In this document: positions 45,501 through 55,639 of the stretch, one piece after another
How the letters are laid out: every line of letters begins with the position of its first letter
How positions within the stretch are numbered: position 1 is the first letter of the stretch
Source of the DNA: Gyromitra esculenta
Taxonomy: Eukaryota > Ascomycota > Pezizomycetes > Pezizales > Discinaceae
Length of the DNA: 64,000 nt
Reading direction: 5' to 3'
Assembly: GCA_038503075.1 (NCBI GenBank)
Contig: JBCAML010000001.1
Coordinates: 124,001 to 188,000, forward strand
Program-made: the position numbers and the translations under genes
Notes under the pieces: model-generated
What the model was told of the DNA's origin: nothing
What the model saw: only the letters and a program-made list of their open reading frames with translations
Databases searched by the model: none

Positions 45501-48500
45501 GTGATGCGTTGTGAACCCGCAACGATCGTTTAGTTGAGCATTGCTGCAAGCCATCGAATATCACAGACAGTCACTCGCCTCAACACTAGATCTGCAAGCA
45601 CGATACATGGTATCCTGCATAATGACATGGACGAGTCAGCCAGTGCTTGCATCCATGGAACTTTGTGGAATTCTCTCTCACCACCTAATTCTCGCTTTTT
45701 CGCTGCTCATCGATCACGATGTCTCTTCCCCTTCTCTTTCCATCCAAGCGCAAGAGCTCCTCTTATGTCGGCAAGTAACAGTCCCACTTGCCTGCGTATA
45801 CCTATCCACAAGATCCTCGTCTTCTCCATAGCTTTTTTTCTTTCCTTTTTTCTCTGCCCTCTATTTATTTTACTACTTTATTTATTTTTCTCGCGGCCGT
45901 TACCGGCGCCTCAACCGGTCGTAAGGAACAACTATTACCAAGGACCCTACTATGCAACCCCACTACCTGTTTCGATAACCCTCACAGCAAGACCCACATC
46001 CGATATCTACACCTCAAAAAAAAAAACCAGAGTCGAATCAAAACAACTAAGCAAGGGAAGGGGGGGAAGCAGTCCCCGGATGCCGCTGCTTTGTTTGTTC
46101 TCCGTGCCGCATCGAGGTTTTCAGCGACAATCGTAGCCGCCGCCTTACTCCCAACCGCCTTAGCCCCAGCTAGGCACAACAGCACCTTTACCGATGCCTC
46201 TAGCTCGGAGGGGGGATAAGGCACAACACAAACAAGCCCCCCCCCGCACGCTGCTCGCTTCAATCAATCGACAATGCAATCAAGGCTGAAACCGTGCGCG
46301 ATAGCTGTATGTGTGTGTTGAGATGGTGAAGAACAGTAGAGGCCTGGTTGGGGGTGAGGTTGCAGCAGAAGCAAGTATGAAGTAAAAACCCTAAAATCAT
46401 CATCCATGGCCCGAGCGTAAAAAAGATAGATGATACCTAGCATAAGCCTCGATCCGATCGAGTCCAGTCGGTTTTCGACGTTAAAACAGGACTTTGAAAA
46501 AGACCAACACATACATGCTCACATTCAGCGAAGCCCCCCCCGCCCCTTTCTCCCGGTTCATTCATCAACAGCACGCCTTGACCGCCCCTCCTTCGTCATC
46601 CTCGATCAAACCCAAGAGAACAGTAACTCACTCTCTTGCCGGACCCGCAGCTCGCGTGGTGCAGCAAGTGAAGTGCGCAATAAGTGAACCCTAACCCTGT
46701 GTGGAGCTTCTCTCCGCAACGCTATTCGGGAACAGAGAGAGACTATAGATGCGGGGTTCCAACCAGTTGCCGGGGAGGGAGGGGGGGTTCTAGAATTAGA
46801 CTGTTTGTAGGAAGCTGGTACGGTGTGTGGTGCGGCACATGACAAGGGACTCACTCGGGCCCAATTCACTCTAGAGATCTGATATATGTAGAGAGCTTTT
46901 GGGGGTTTTTTCGATTGCATGCTTTGATTTTGATTTTTTCACAAGCCTTATGCACTCGCCCTGAACAAGGATTATGGGACGAATTACCGAAACAAACGGG
47001 GGGGCATAACTAGGGTAGTAGCGCTTTTGATTCAATCGCTTGAAATGGAGAGGCAGTTGGGATATAGCTGTAGATGTTGATGCCCTGGAGACACCCAGCT
47101 TACTACACGTATATTATGCACAATACCTAAAGGTCGCTTTTACAGCACTATACACTAGACCGGAGTACAGCCGCTTACGTAGTGTGGTGGTGGCTGTTTT
47201 AACTACCTATTGGAACCTGGGTTAGAGACACCGTAGAGCTGGCCAAATACAGACCGCTGCCAAGAGGGGACTATCCTGACAACAGCAAAGATTAAGCCAG
47301 TTTTAATGAGTCTTCTCTGTGAGCAGACTCTAACAGCCGCCGTCTTCCCCTCAGTTTTGACGCAAATCTATCCCTCAAGAGGCGTGGTGTTCCAGACGCC
47401 CCTCTTGGCAACGGTCTGCGTTTGGCGAGTATGATGGATATGGGTTAGGTATAGCACCCAGTACTAAGAAACCAGTAGCGACGGAGAGACAAAGAAGGGT
47501 AGCTTAGACCTTCCCTATACTCTCTGTGCCTGGTGTTGCTCCAGCGGGGAGTTTGGAAGCGCACCAGCCAACCGACTCCACCAGTTTTAAGGCCTGAGGG
47601 GACTCAACCAGCTATGTCTGTGCGTCATCTAGATCACTACATAAACGCGATGGACCACTTCCCAGGCCGACGAGAAGCACATGTTCGCCACGGCGAGCAA
47701 ATAGGCAGCGTAGACAGCGTAGCGGAAACTTGGGCTGATTCGGGCCCAGTGGTTATCTACTCTACTCTACCAAGCGTACGTTTTTGCCTCATCCCCCCTA
47801 AATTCACCCGGAAAAGCCATCGAGCTGGTTAGAGCACTGACGAAACAGACGCTCATGATCATTGATCGCAGCCCCCACAGCCTATGACGTGAGGGGTGGG
47901 GTGGGTTTATCATTTCCAATCCCACAGTCGTGGGTTTTTCGTACATGTCCAATAGCATATAACAGCACCGTTTTCCTCGGGCCGTTTCATTTCCCTCAGG
48001 GTTTTTTTTTTGCTATATATTATTTTTGGCGCTTCTCGAACCCTGCATGAGCAGCCAGCCCTAACTAGCTATCGATCAGAGAGAGTCGCATACCTACTTC
48101 TGCAGAGCGAGCGAGCGAGCGCTCGAGCACGATAGGTGGGCGATGCGATCAGCCAATCGTAGGAAATCGAAGGACGCAGTTCGATTCGGAATACTTTGTT
48201 GAATCGGGAAAAACACCCAGAGAAAGAGTACGTTAGGGCCCTGCAAACTCACGTGAGAGCCCTCAATGGGGCAGATTACTCGGGTCCCTCAGACGCCTCG
48301 CGGGTTTCCTGGCGCTGTATCTCGTTCGCTTCGGCAGGCCGCCCGAGGCAAGTGCCATTCTATTCTCGCTAAGCGATCTCGATCTGGCGGCAGGGAGGGG
48401 GAAGGAGGGAAGCCTTGGGTAGCTTATCTGGAGGTTCTATTTGATGGCCAGCCATACTGACTGAGGTTGAGCACAGCACTGTGCTGGACAAGAGCCGTCC

Positions 48501-49201
48501 ACTGCCGGTGCAAGACGCACAGGCCTATCAGCAGTGTGGACTTGACGCTGGAATATCAGATATGGCGACATCCTATGGGGTTTTTGCGTCCATATGTTGT
48601 TGCTGTTCTGCGCATTCTCGTTGGAGACGGAGACAGGCTCTGGAAGACTGTTCTGATCTCCCGCCAGAGCCTAAGGCTCACGTAGTACTGCTAATAATAC
48701 CTATTGGCCAGTAATTATAAACAACAGACGTTCCGGGAAGACAGTACTGCATACATACCTACACGCGGTAGCTGTTGCTACATCTAGTGATTAGGGGACG
48801 CAGATGGCTGCGCCAAAATCATCGATTGTGCGCCGCCCTCATTCCTACCTACTGATTCGAAAACGGGCGGGCACGTACCTATTTCCTGTTTCCTAGCAAG
48901 TTGGATTAGATGCGCATTCATCCAGCCTGACATGTGCTGTTTGACAGCTACAGCGATACCTGACAGCTACTCTACCCTTCTGGCGGTCTTCCGTTTTGTA
49001 ATCACGGCGGCCGTGGATATAAACCAGATACGAGCACAGCCCCACTCCACCCTCACACATAGGTCGCACATACCCGCACAGCGGCATTCGGTGTCGGGCA
49101 GACAGTGGAATCCGTCTGATAATTGTCACGGAGCCCGGTCGCACAGTGCCAGATCCAGCGATAATCCGCTGATGGTACGCGGCCACCTGAGTCACACCCA
49201 G
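42585..49201. other. Large gene-free interval
   Basis: About 6.6 kb without a gene I can support on either strand. Open frames present are short, overlapping on both strands and compositionally biased (C/T-rich near 43160-43260 and 45720-45900, poly-A near 46018, a GAGC/GCTC palindromic tract at 48103-48127). A CCCTAACCCT word occurs at 46689. Non-coding transcripts or a decayed element cannot be excluded. Confidence 0.5.
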
Positions 49202-49207
49202 TATAAG
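49202..49207 (+). promoter_or_regulatory. TATA-like element
   Basis: TATAAG about 70 bases before the ATG at 49278 of the NAD(P)-binding protein gene. Confidence 0.35.
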
Positions 49208-49277
49208 AGCAGTCTGTTCCAGAGTAAATCGTTAGCCGTCCCTCCAAATCAAACCATCTACATATCTGCACACCGTA

Positions 49278-50102
49278 ATGGACTCCAAACCCACCCTCGC
49301 CTTCTTCGGCGCAACTGGCGGCTGCGCGCTTGCGGCGCTGGCGCTGTCACTCCAAGCTGGCTATTCCTGCTCTGCACGTACGTTCCCCCCCCTCTATCCC
49401 GGAATTCAACCCCGCTGACAGCGCCTAGTGGTCCGCACACCATCCAAGCTAACCGCCCTCCTAACCGCCCGCGCCGCGCCACAAGCAAACCTAACGCTCG
49501 TCGAAGGCAACGTCAAGGACCCCGCCGCCGTGACCAGGACCATCCTCGGCAGCACCATCATCATCAGCGCCGTCGGCGGGCTGCCCAAGCTGCTCCCGAA
49601 CCCGTTCCGCCCCTCCATCGACGACCCGGTGATCTGCCAGTCGGCCGCATCAACAATCGTGTCGTGTCTGCAGGAGCTACAGCGCACCGCGGGCGCGGAG
49701 TACCGGCCCCCGCTCCTGGCGGCCATTTCGTCGACGGGGCTGGACGCGAAGGCGGCGGATCTGCCGTGGGCGCTCGTCCCGCTGTATAAAGGCGTGCTGG
49801 GCATCCCGCATGCGGACAAAAAGGCGATGGAGGACGCAATCATTGCTGCGCCGCTGGGACTGCTGGAGTATGTTATTGTCAGGCCTGCATTGCTCACCGA
49901 CGGCGCAGCGCGAGGCGCGGAGCGAGTCAAGGCGGGGTATGCCGGGAGGGAGAAGAAGGGGGACGGGAGGTGGAGAGATGTCGAGGGTGTTGCTTCGGGG
50001 TATACTGTGAGCAGGGAGGATGTTGGCCGGTTCTTATTCGAAGAGGTGGTGGAGCGCAATGGTGGAGAGTGGAAGGGTAAGAAGGTCAGCTTGGCGTACT
50101 AA
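49278..50102 (+). CDS. NAD(P)-binding Rossmann protein, NmrA-like/atypical SDR
   Basis: Exons 49278-49377 and 49429-50102 give 257 residues; the 51-base intron runs from GTACGT to TAG. The N-terminus has the beta strand and dinucleotide loop LAFFGATGG (residues 7-15), then VRTPSK across the intron (the Arg often contacts NADP phosphate). VEGNVKD marks the usual adenine-binding Asp position, and IIISAVGG follows. No YxxxK catalytic pair is evident, which fits the atypical NAD(P)-binding (NmrA/HSCARG-like) group. These can be redox sensors or small reductases; neither can be chosen from sequence. The gene is strongly GC-rich compared with its flanks. The SDR gene 1.7 kb downstream is unrelated in detail. 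Confidence 0.8.
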
Positions 50103-51558
50103 TATTTGTGGACGACTGACGGGCGGATGGATGGATGGATGATTGATGATGATAATGATAGCTGTGCGCGCGGAGTGTTAGGGACTCGGTCGGCGATAAC
50201 TATGGGGGGTAATTGTTGCTTTAAATGTATGTAATGGCAGGAGCAGAAGCCTCTTTGCGTATTCGCCCGCTACGGGAATTGGCTCTGAGTGATGGTTTGA
50301 ATGGAATAAATTTAATTATGTCCCAAGAGAGATTGTTTCCAGTGCCCTGGAATTCCACCAGTCTTAATCATCGAGAATCACTCGTGGTCTGCTCGGCTTT
50401 TAATATACAGCCCAATGTGCCCCAGGATTACTCAGCTAGACAATGATCCCGCCCTAAATAGCGATGTTAGTTATCTCCCAGATAAGCTGTAGCGCCCCAT
50501 CTACCAAAGATACTTGGCTACTATGCTATCCAGAGAGCGACTGGTTCTCCTAAGCGCTTCAGTAGATCACACTGTAATTACCTAGCAAAGACACGCACAA
50601 GAGGGCTACTTTTTGGCGGTTCCTTCTGCAGTTAGGTGGCTCGGTTGGGTATTGATTATCAGGTTTAAAACAGTATGCGTAGTACGTGCAGGGAAACAAC
50701 GCACGCCTTGTATCAACAAACACAAGGGTACAGCTAATGTTGTGGCAGAAACGATACTGATCTATGTATTGGCGATTTACCAATTACCAGTACTATGCGA
50801 CAATCCTAGACCGGTATTACACCTCTTCTTGGGTTTGCGATAAGTTTTCTAACCCACGCACCAGACCAAACGCAACAACAGTCACAGCAGATAGGCCTAG
50901 CAAGAGCCACCACTATCCATCAGGTCTCCAGTAGTGTTCCTGGCCGACTCCCAAGATCCTCGGCCGAGAGAAGTCTTTGCAGCATCCTGGAAATAAAGAA
51001 AAGTCTCGGACTCAAAAGCCCAGGCCACCAACACGCCAAACGGAAACAGCACGCTTCCGAGTGATCTTCCATGACGCCAGCCCTCACGGAATAACTCCCC
51101 CCAGTACATGTAGTTAACACAACCGGAAATAAAAAACCGCACGAAAGAATCCCGGCCACAAGGCCGTATACACACCCACCCATTGGCGAAGAAGAAGAAG
51201 GAAAAAAACAAGCAAGCAATTCCCTCTAGATCTCCTTCGAACCCTAAACTTAACTCCGAAAAAGGAAATCACAGACCCCGACGGCTCAGATCTCGGCTAA
51301 AACAAAACAAAAAAAAGGAAACAGGGCGGATATAAGGAAGAGCAGGGGTCGGGCCCCAGGTTATCGTGCGGCGCTCTGACCAGGTTAGGACGCCGTTGCC
51401 AAGGAGCTCGGGTCCGGCGGTACCGATTCGGAGATAAACAGCTCTGGAGCAGAGGCAGAGGCAGAGGCCTCGCTGTGCCTCGCTGGACTGTCGCATGTGT
51501 GTGGCATGGAAGGGCGAGGGAAGGGAAGGGAAACAAAACAATTATGGGGATAGGCGTG

Positions 51559-51597
51559 GGATGGAGATATGGATATGGATATGGAGTTGGAGTTGAG
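51559..51597 (+). repeat. GGATAT/GGAGTT simple repeat
   Basis: Imperfect hexamer units (ATGGAGATATGGATATGGATATGGAGTTGGAG) just upstream of the TATA element of the SDR gene. Confidence 0.7.
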
Positions 51598-51613
51598 GGT
51601 GTCGAGACTTGGC

Positions 51614-51620
51614 TATATAA
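51614..51620 (+). promoter_or_regulatory. TATA box of the SDR gene
   Basis: TATATAA, about 150 bases before the ATG at 51768, with a C/A-rich leader between them. Confidence 0.55.
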
Positions 51621-51767
51621 GACTTCTGTGGGCCCAGAGAAGCCATCTGCTATTCCCCACCAGACAGCAGCCAGCCAGCCAAACCAGCAACAGCACAGCA
51701 CAGCACACGCAAGCTCCACCGCAATATCTCCACCGTAAACTCCAGAATTCAGCCCCTCAAAGCAATC

Positions 51768-52557
51768 ATGTCTCTCGCCGGCAAAGTCGCACTGGTCACT
51801 GGTGCCTCCAAGGGCATCGGAAAGTCCATCGTCGAGAAACTCTCTGCCCAGGGCGCCTCCGTCGTGATCAACTACTCTCGCGACGCTGCCCCCGCCGACG
51901 AGCTCGTCCAGAAGTTCGGCGCAGACCGCAGTCTCGCCGTCAAGGCCGATGTCAGCAGTGTCGCCGAGTCCCAGCGCCTGGTCGCCGAGACCGTCGCCCG
52001 GTTTGGCAAGATTGATATCTTGGTGCTGAACGCGGGAGTGCTGCCAAACAAAGATCTTGCCAGCACCACGGAAGAGGACTTTGACAGGACTTTCGGCGTG
52101 AACGTTAAGGGTCCTTACTTCATTACCCAGGTTTGTCCCATATCCACCTCCTAAGTGAACAGCACATACTAACATCTCCCAGGCCGCAGCACCACACATC
52201 CCCAACGGCGGCCGCGTCGTCTTCTTCTCCACGACCCTCACCGCCGCCTCCACCGTCACCCCGAACTACCTCCTCTACAACTCCACCAAGGGCGCCATCG
52301 AGCAGATAACCCGCGTGCTCGCCAAAGACCTCGGCAAGCGCGGCGTCACCGTCAACGCTGTCTCTCCCGGCCCCACGGGCACCGACCTCTTCTACAACGG
52401 CAAGCCCGAGTCGGTCGTTAAGATGATTGCCGGGTTCAACCCGATGAACCGCATCGGAACCCCCGAGGAGATCGCGAACGTTGTTGCGTTCCTGGCGGGC
52501 CCGGAGTCGTCGTGGGTTAATGGGCAGAATATCAGGACGAATGGCGGGATGGCGTGA
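51768..52557 (+). CDS. Classical short-chain dehydrogenase/reductase
   Basis: Exons 51768-52130 and 52183-52557 give 245 residues, the standard length for a classical SDR. Motifs are complete: TGASKGIG (11-18) for NAD(P), NAG (88-90), catalytic Ser137 in FFSTT, and Tyr153-x3-Lys157 in YNSTK. The SPGPTGTDL loop and a C-terminal VNGQNIRTNGG complete the fold. The closest known style is 3-oxoacyl-ACP reductase/versicolorin-reductase-like (FabG-type) enzymes. NADPH is likely, but the substrate cannot be told. The intron falls after the helix ending FITQ. It has a clear TATA box. Neighbours (NmrA-like, rhamnogalacturonan lyase) do not form a recognisable pathway with it. Confidence 0.9.
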
Positions 52558-53455
52558 GGGATGGGATGGGATGGGATCCTCATGTACGATTTTTTGGGGT
52601 GTTGGTGAAGTTTGAGGGGGGTGTTTGGTCATGGAATATCACTCGACTTTGTTGCGTCTTTGTGTTTTTTTTTATAGTTATATTTGGAATGCGGAAAAAG
52701 ATACGTGTATGTTAGACTCAATGACAGGCGATAACATTCAAAGCATTTTTTCTCTCTCGGGTTTCTATTCTATATCTATGGTTTCAGAAACCCTGTCTGT
52801 CTCCTCTGATCGATGGTGGAAAAACAAAAAAACAAAACTATAAGGAATCTGCGTGTTCTAGAGCTCGAGAGAACGGCCACGCCACCAATCCTCAGGGAAT
52901 TCTCCTTGAAGTTGGTGTGTCTTCTGGTAATCTAAATTCCTGGCACAAATCTCATACCGTATTATCACTCGTTTCTTAGGCTCTGCTCTGCACTAGTGCT
53001 ATATGCGGACATAGGCACCCGGGTGCCGCGTGGAGTCGATGGGGTTAAGCCTGCTTAGCTGAGCAAGAGGTAGTGGTGTAGTGTTGCAGCTAGCTGGAAG
53101 TTCCTAGCCCCGTCAACCTTAGTATAGTATTGCTTTAGGGATGGCATAGTAAAGCGGCAGAGGCACAAGCACACTTCTTTTGAAATAGGATCTATTCGCA
53201 ACTATTCGATGGAGTATGGGGCTAGTCCATGTGCATATGTTCACATAGGACTTCAGTTTATCCACCTTAACGCGTTCATTGCCAAAAATCGATATGGCTA
53301 ATCGTGAAGCAGCAGTGTTTTTCCGTAGATGTACAGGGACACGCCCCTACCAGGAGTCTATTAAACAAATGCATTCCTGTCCTAGTGCTTATAATACAAA
53401 TCCTTTATATCCCGCCTTTACTCACATTACAGCATAGCCACTATCCTACAGCATC
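52558..53455. other. Intergenic, no gene seen
   Basis: About 900 bases between the convergent SDR and lyase genes. A perfect 14-base palindrome GGCACCCGGGTGCC lies at 53014-53027. Confidence 0.45.
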
Positions 53456-55393
53456 TCAATTCCACTCCAGCTTCACCATATCCCACATAATCCCTCTCCA
53501 TCTTGTCGCCGTCTTATTCGTGGTCAAATCCAACTTATTCGACCCTGCCACGAACCACGACTGCGGCACCACAAACTCATAGTAATGCCACTCTCCCGCA
53601 GTAGTTCCTGATCGATAGAGACACGGATCAGTCGCAATTGGCGTAGCATGGTTCTTGAATGCGTTTCCATTCAGCGCGATTTCCAAGGCGGAGCCTGAAC
53701 CACCTAGCACAGTTCCGGACCCCGAAAAGCCCGCAATAGAAAGGCTGAGAACAGCCGTCGAATTACCACCTGGCAGAGCAGCAATGTCAAACAGCACCGA
53801 CCAAGTGCCCTTCGCGCTCTTCCCGAAACACCAATCCTTCGCTGTGTTCGTCCCAATGGTGTACGTTGTATTCGCTGGACAGTTATCGACCAGCCCGTGA
53901 GTGTACGGCGCACCGCCATACGCGAACCCTAGACTCTTCCTGTCAAAGTCGCCAATCTGCCAAATGTCCTTCCGACCCTGCGTCTTCCACACCAACTTGC
54001 CCAGATCTAGATTCTTCCCCTTCTTCACCGCGAAGCTGCCGTGCGTGAACACAGTCGTGACTCCGCCAATCGCGCCGCCGTTGGACCACGCTTGCAGCGT
54101 CCAGTTCTGCTCAGTGCGGATATCATCGATCTTGAACTCGCCCTTGCTGTCTGCATAGGCAGTGTACTGGAATGTAGTGCCTTGGGCGATAGTTACCCCC
54201 GGCTCGCCAATGAAGATAGCGGCCCCGGCAGCGGGCTTGCCAGTGTCGAGAACGAGCTTTCCGGAGACGGAGCCGCGGGATTGGTAGAGTGTGTCTTCGA
54301 ACCACTTATATGGCCAGGCGTCGTCTTCGGCTTTATTCCGCTTGACTGCGTCTTTGACGGAGCCGTCGTTGAGATAGCTACATGTAATAGTCAGCTGGGG
54401 TGCTGCGTTTTGGGGGGTTCGCAAAGAGAACTTACACAAGCCATGGGCCAAAAACTTTACCAACGGGAATGGTGTTGCTGAAGCCGGCCTGAAAATGCGT
54501 TCCGTGGAGCATATTCAACAGTACTGCATCGTTCGTCTGGCTCTCTCGGTGGACACTCAGTTCCTGCTTCAACTGGTCTCCGTTGTAGTAGTCTTTCCCA
54601 GGATTAATAACCCACGCGCCAAATCGGTCTCCATATACCCCATGGAAGTCGCTCTCGCGCACAAAGAAGGACCAGTCGTATTTAGTGATATATGTCCCGT
54701 CCGGTTGCTGCCATGTCTCGTCTTGCACCTGTGTATCGTTTAGTATGTCTGAGAACAGCGGAAGTGGCTGGTCCTTGAGATACGTCCGTCCGTTCGGGAA
54801 CAGGTCTGGAGTGAGACGATACAGTGTTCTGAATTCGCCTTGCACACCGAGGGCTTTGTTGACGAAGTAGGAGTAGAAGCCATCGAGACCGGTCATGAGG
54901 ACGAAGTGGACCGTTCCTTCTTTGGCTTCGTATCCAACGTCGAGCAGGTCGGTGGTTTGCTTGTAGACCACGGCAGCGGTGTAGTTCAGATCGAAGTATC
55001 TACCGGCTGTGTGCGTGTGTGCTGCTGTTAGAATCGACGATGGAACGGGTAGTAGGGTTATCGGTTGAGTTTACCGTAACTCGCATATGCTCCCGTAGCA
55101 TTCTTTACCAGATCCTGGCCTTTGTAGATTAATTGCGTTCCTATTCAACGTTAGCCAATTGATCAATCCACACACACACCCCCACAACCCCAACCCCAAC
55201 CCCGGAGCCGAGTCCCGTACGTACCATACTGCTGCCCAACATGCATCGAGATCTTATCGCTTGCAATCGTCGACGAAAATGTCCCGTTCGTGCCATCGCT
55301 ATGCACCACAAGTGACAATACTGACTTCTTCGCAGCTGCAGCAGGCGAACAGGCCGCGAGCGCTACCAGACATGCTCCAACGAGAAACTTCAT
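53456..55393 (-). CDS. Secreted rhamnogalacturonan lyase, family PL4
   Basis: Exons (minus) 55393-55225, 55140-55075, 55006-54436 and 54377-53456 give 575 residues. A signal peptide occupies about 1-21 (MKFLVGACLVALAACSPAAA). The enzyme cleaves the rhamnose-galacturonic acid backbone of pectin by beta-elimination outside the cell. The catalytic domain includes GRYFDLNYTAAVVYKQTTD, TKYDWSFFVR (Lys187) and LLNMLHGTHF (His246/His249). PL4 uses a Lys/His pair, so these are candidates, not proven. A fibronectin-like middle follows (GSVSGKLVLDTGKPA...), then a carbohydrate-binding-like C-terminal sandwich from WQIGDFDRKSLGF to RGIMWDMVKLEWN. The length is nearer the short RglA-like group than the ~660-residue RglB. 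The promoter has a TATA box and three CreA-type sites. Confidence 0.9.
55179..55203 (-). other. Potential G-quadruplex in lyase intron 1
   Basis: On the coding (minus) strand four G runs are separated by TT, TT and TTGT (GGGG, GGGG, GGGG, GGGGG), followed by a GT dinucleotide run. The motif lies inside the 84-base first intron. Confidence 0.6.
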
Positions 55394-55406
55394 CTTAGAT
55401 CTAATC

Positions 55407-55634
55407 GCGGGGGATGAATCCAGATCCAGGCAATCTAGTACGCGGTAGATCGAGCAGAGCAGGACAAAGCAAGAGGTGTCCGATTCGATATTTATATGAA
55501 TTACAGATTCAATCGCCCCCCCAACCCCTCCCCCGGCGATGTATAGTACTGTAGATACTCTACTCTACTCCCCCCCTGTACCCGATTCATTTAAATCGAT
55601 ATTTTGAGGAATTCCCGGAATTCATTTAGCGGGG
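55407..55634 (-). promoter_or_regulatory. Cluster of CreA-type sites in the lyase promoter
   Basis: Matches to SYGGRG: GCGGGG at 55407-55412, CCCCGG (CCGGGG on minus) at 55531-55536 and GCGGGG at 55629-55634. Pectinase genes are commonly repressed by CreA on glucose; function here is inferred. The first match lies within 20 bases of the ATG. Confidence 0.35.
55489..55496 (-). promoter_or_regulatory. TATA box of the lyase gene
   Basis: TATAAATA on the minus strand, about 96 bases upstream of the start at 55393. Confidence 0.55.
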
Positions 55635-55639
55635 TGCTT

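Larger units (their letters stand above)
50103..51767. other. Intergenic with simple repeats
   Basis: No supported gene. A GGAT/GAT tract (50124-50160) follows the NmrA-like gene. Near the right end lies the SDR promoter, with a GGATAT tract at 51559-51597. Confidence 0.45.

Noticed and set aside
45534..46219. Overlapping long open frames on the plus strand
   Set aside because: Three frames are open at once because of biased C/T/A composition; none has gene-like features or splice partners.
48103..48127. GAGC/GCTC tract considered as a recombination or attachment site
   Set aside because: A short simple repeat with a palindromic end; no partner copy or element around it.
48932..49789. 285-codon open frame overlapping the NmrA-like gene
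   Set aside because: It is a GC-rich shadow of the spliced gene at 49278-50102, with Arg/Pro/His-rich nonsense translation.
51297..52259. 320-codon minus-strand open frame over the SDR gene
   Set aside because: It is antisense to the well-supported SDR exon and consists of Val/Asp/Gly-rich shadow sequence.
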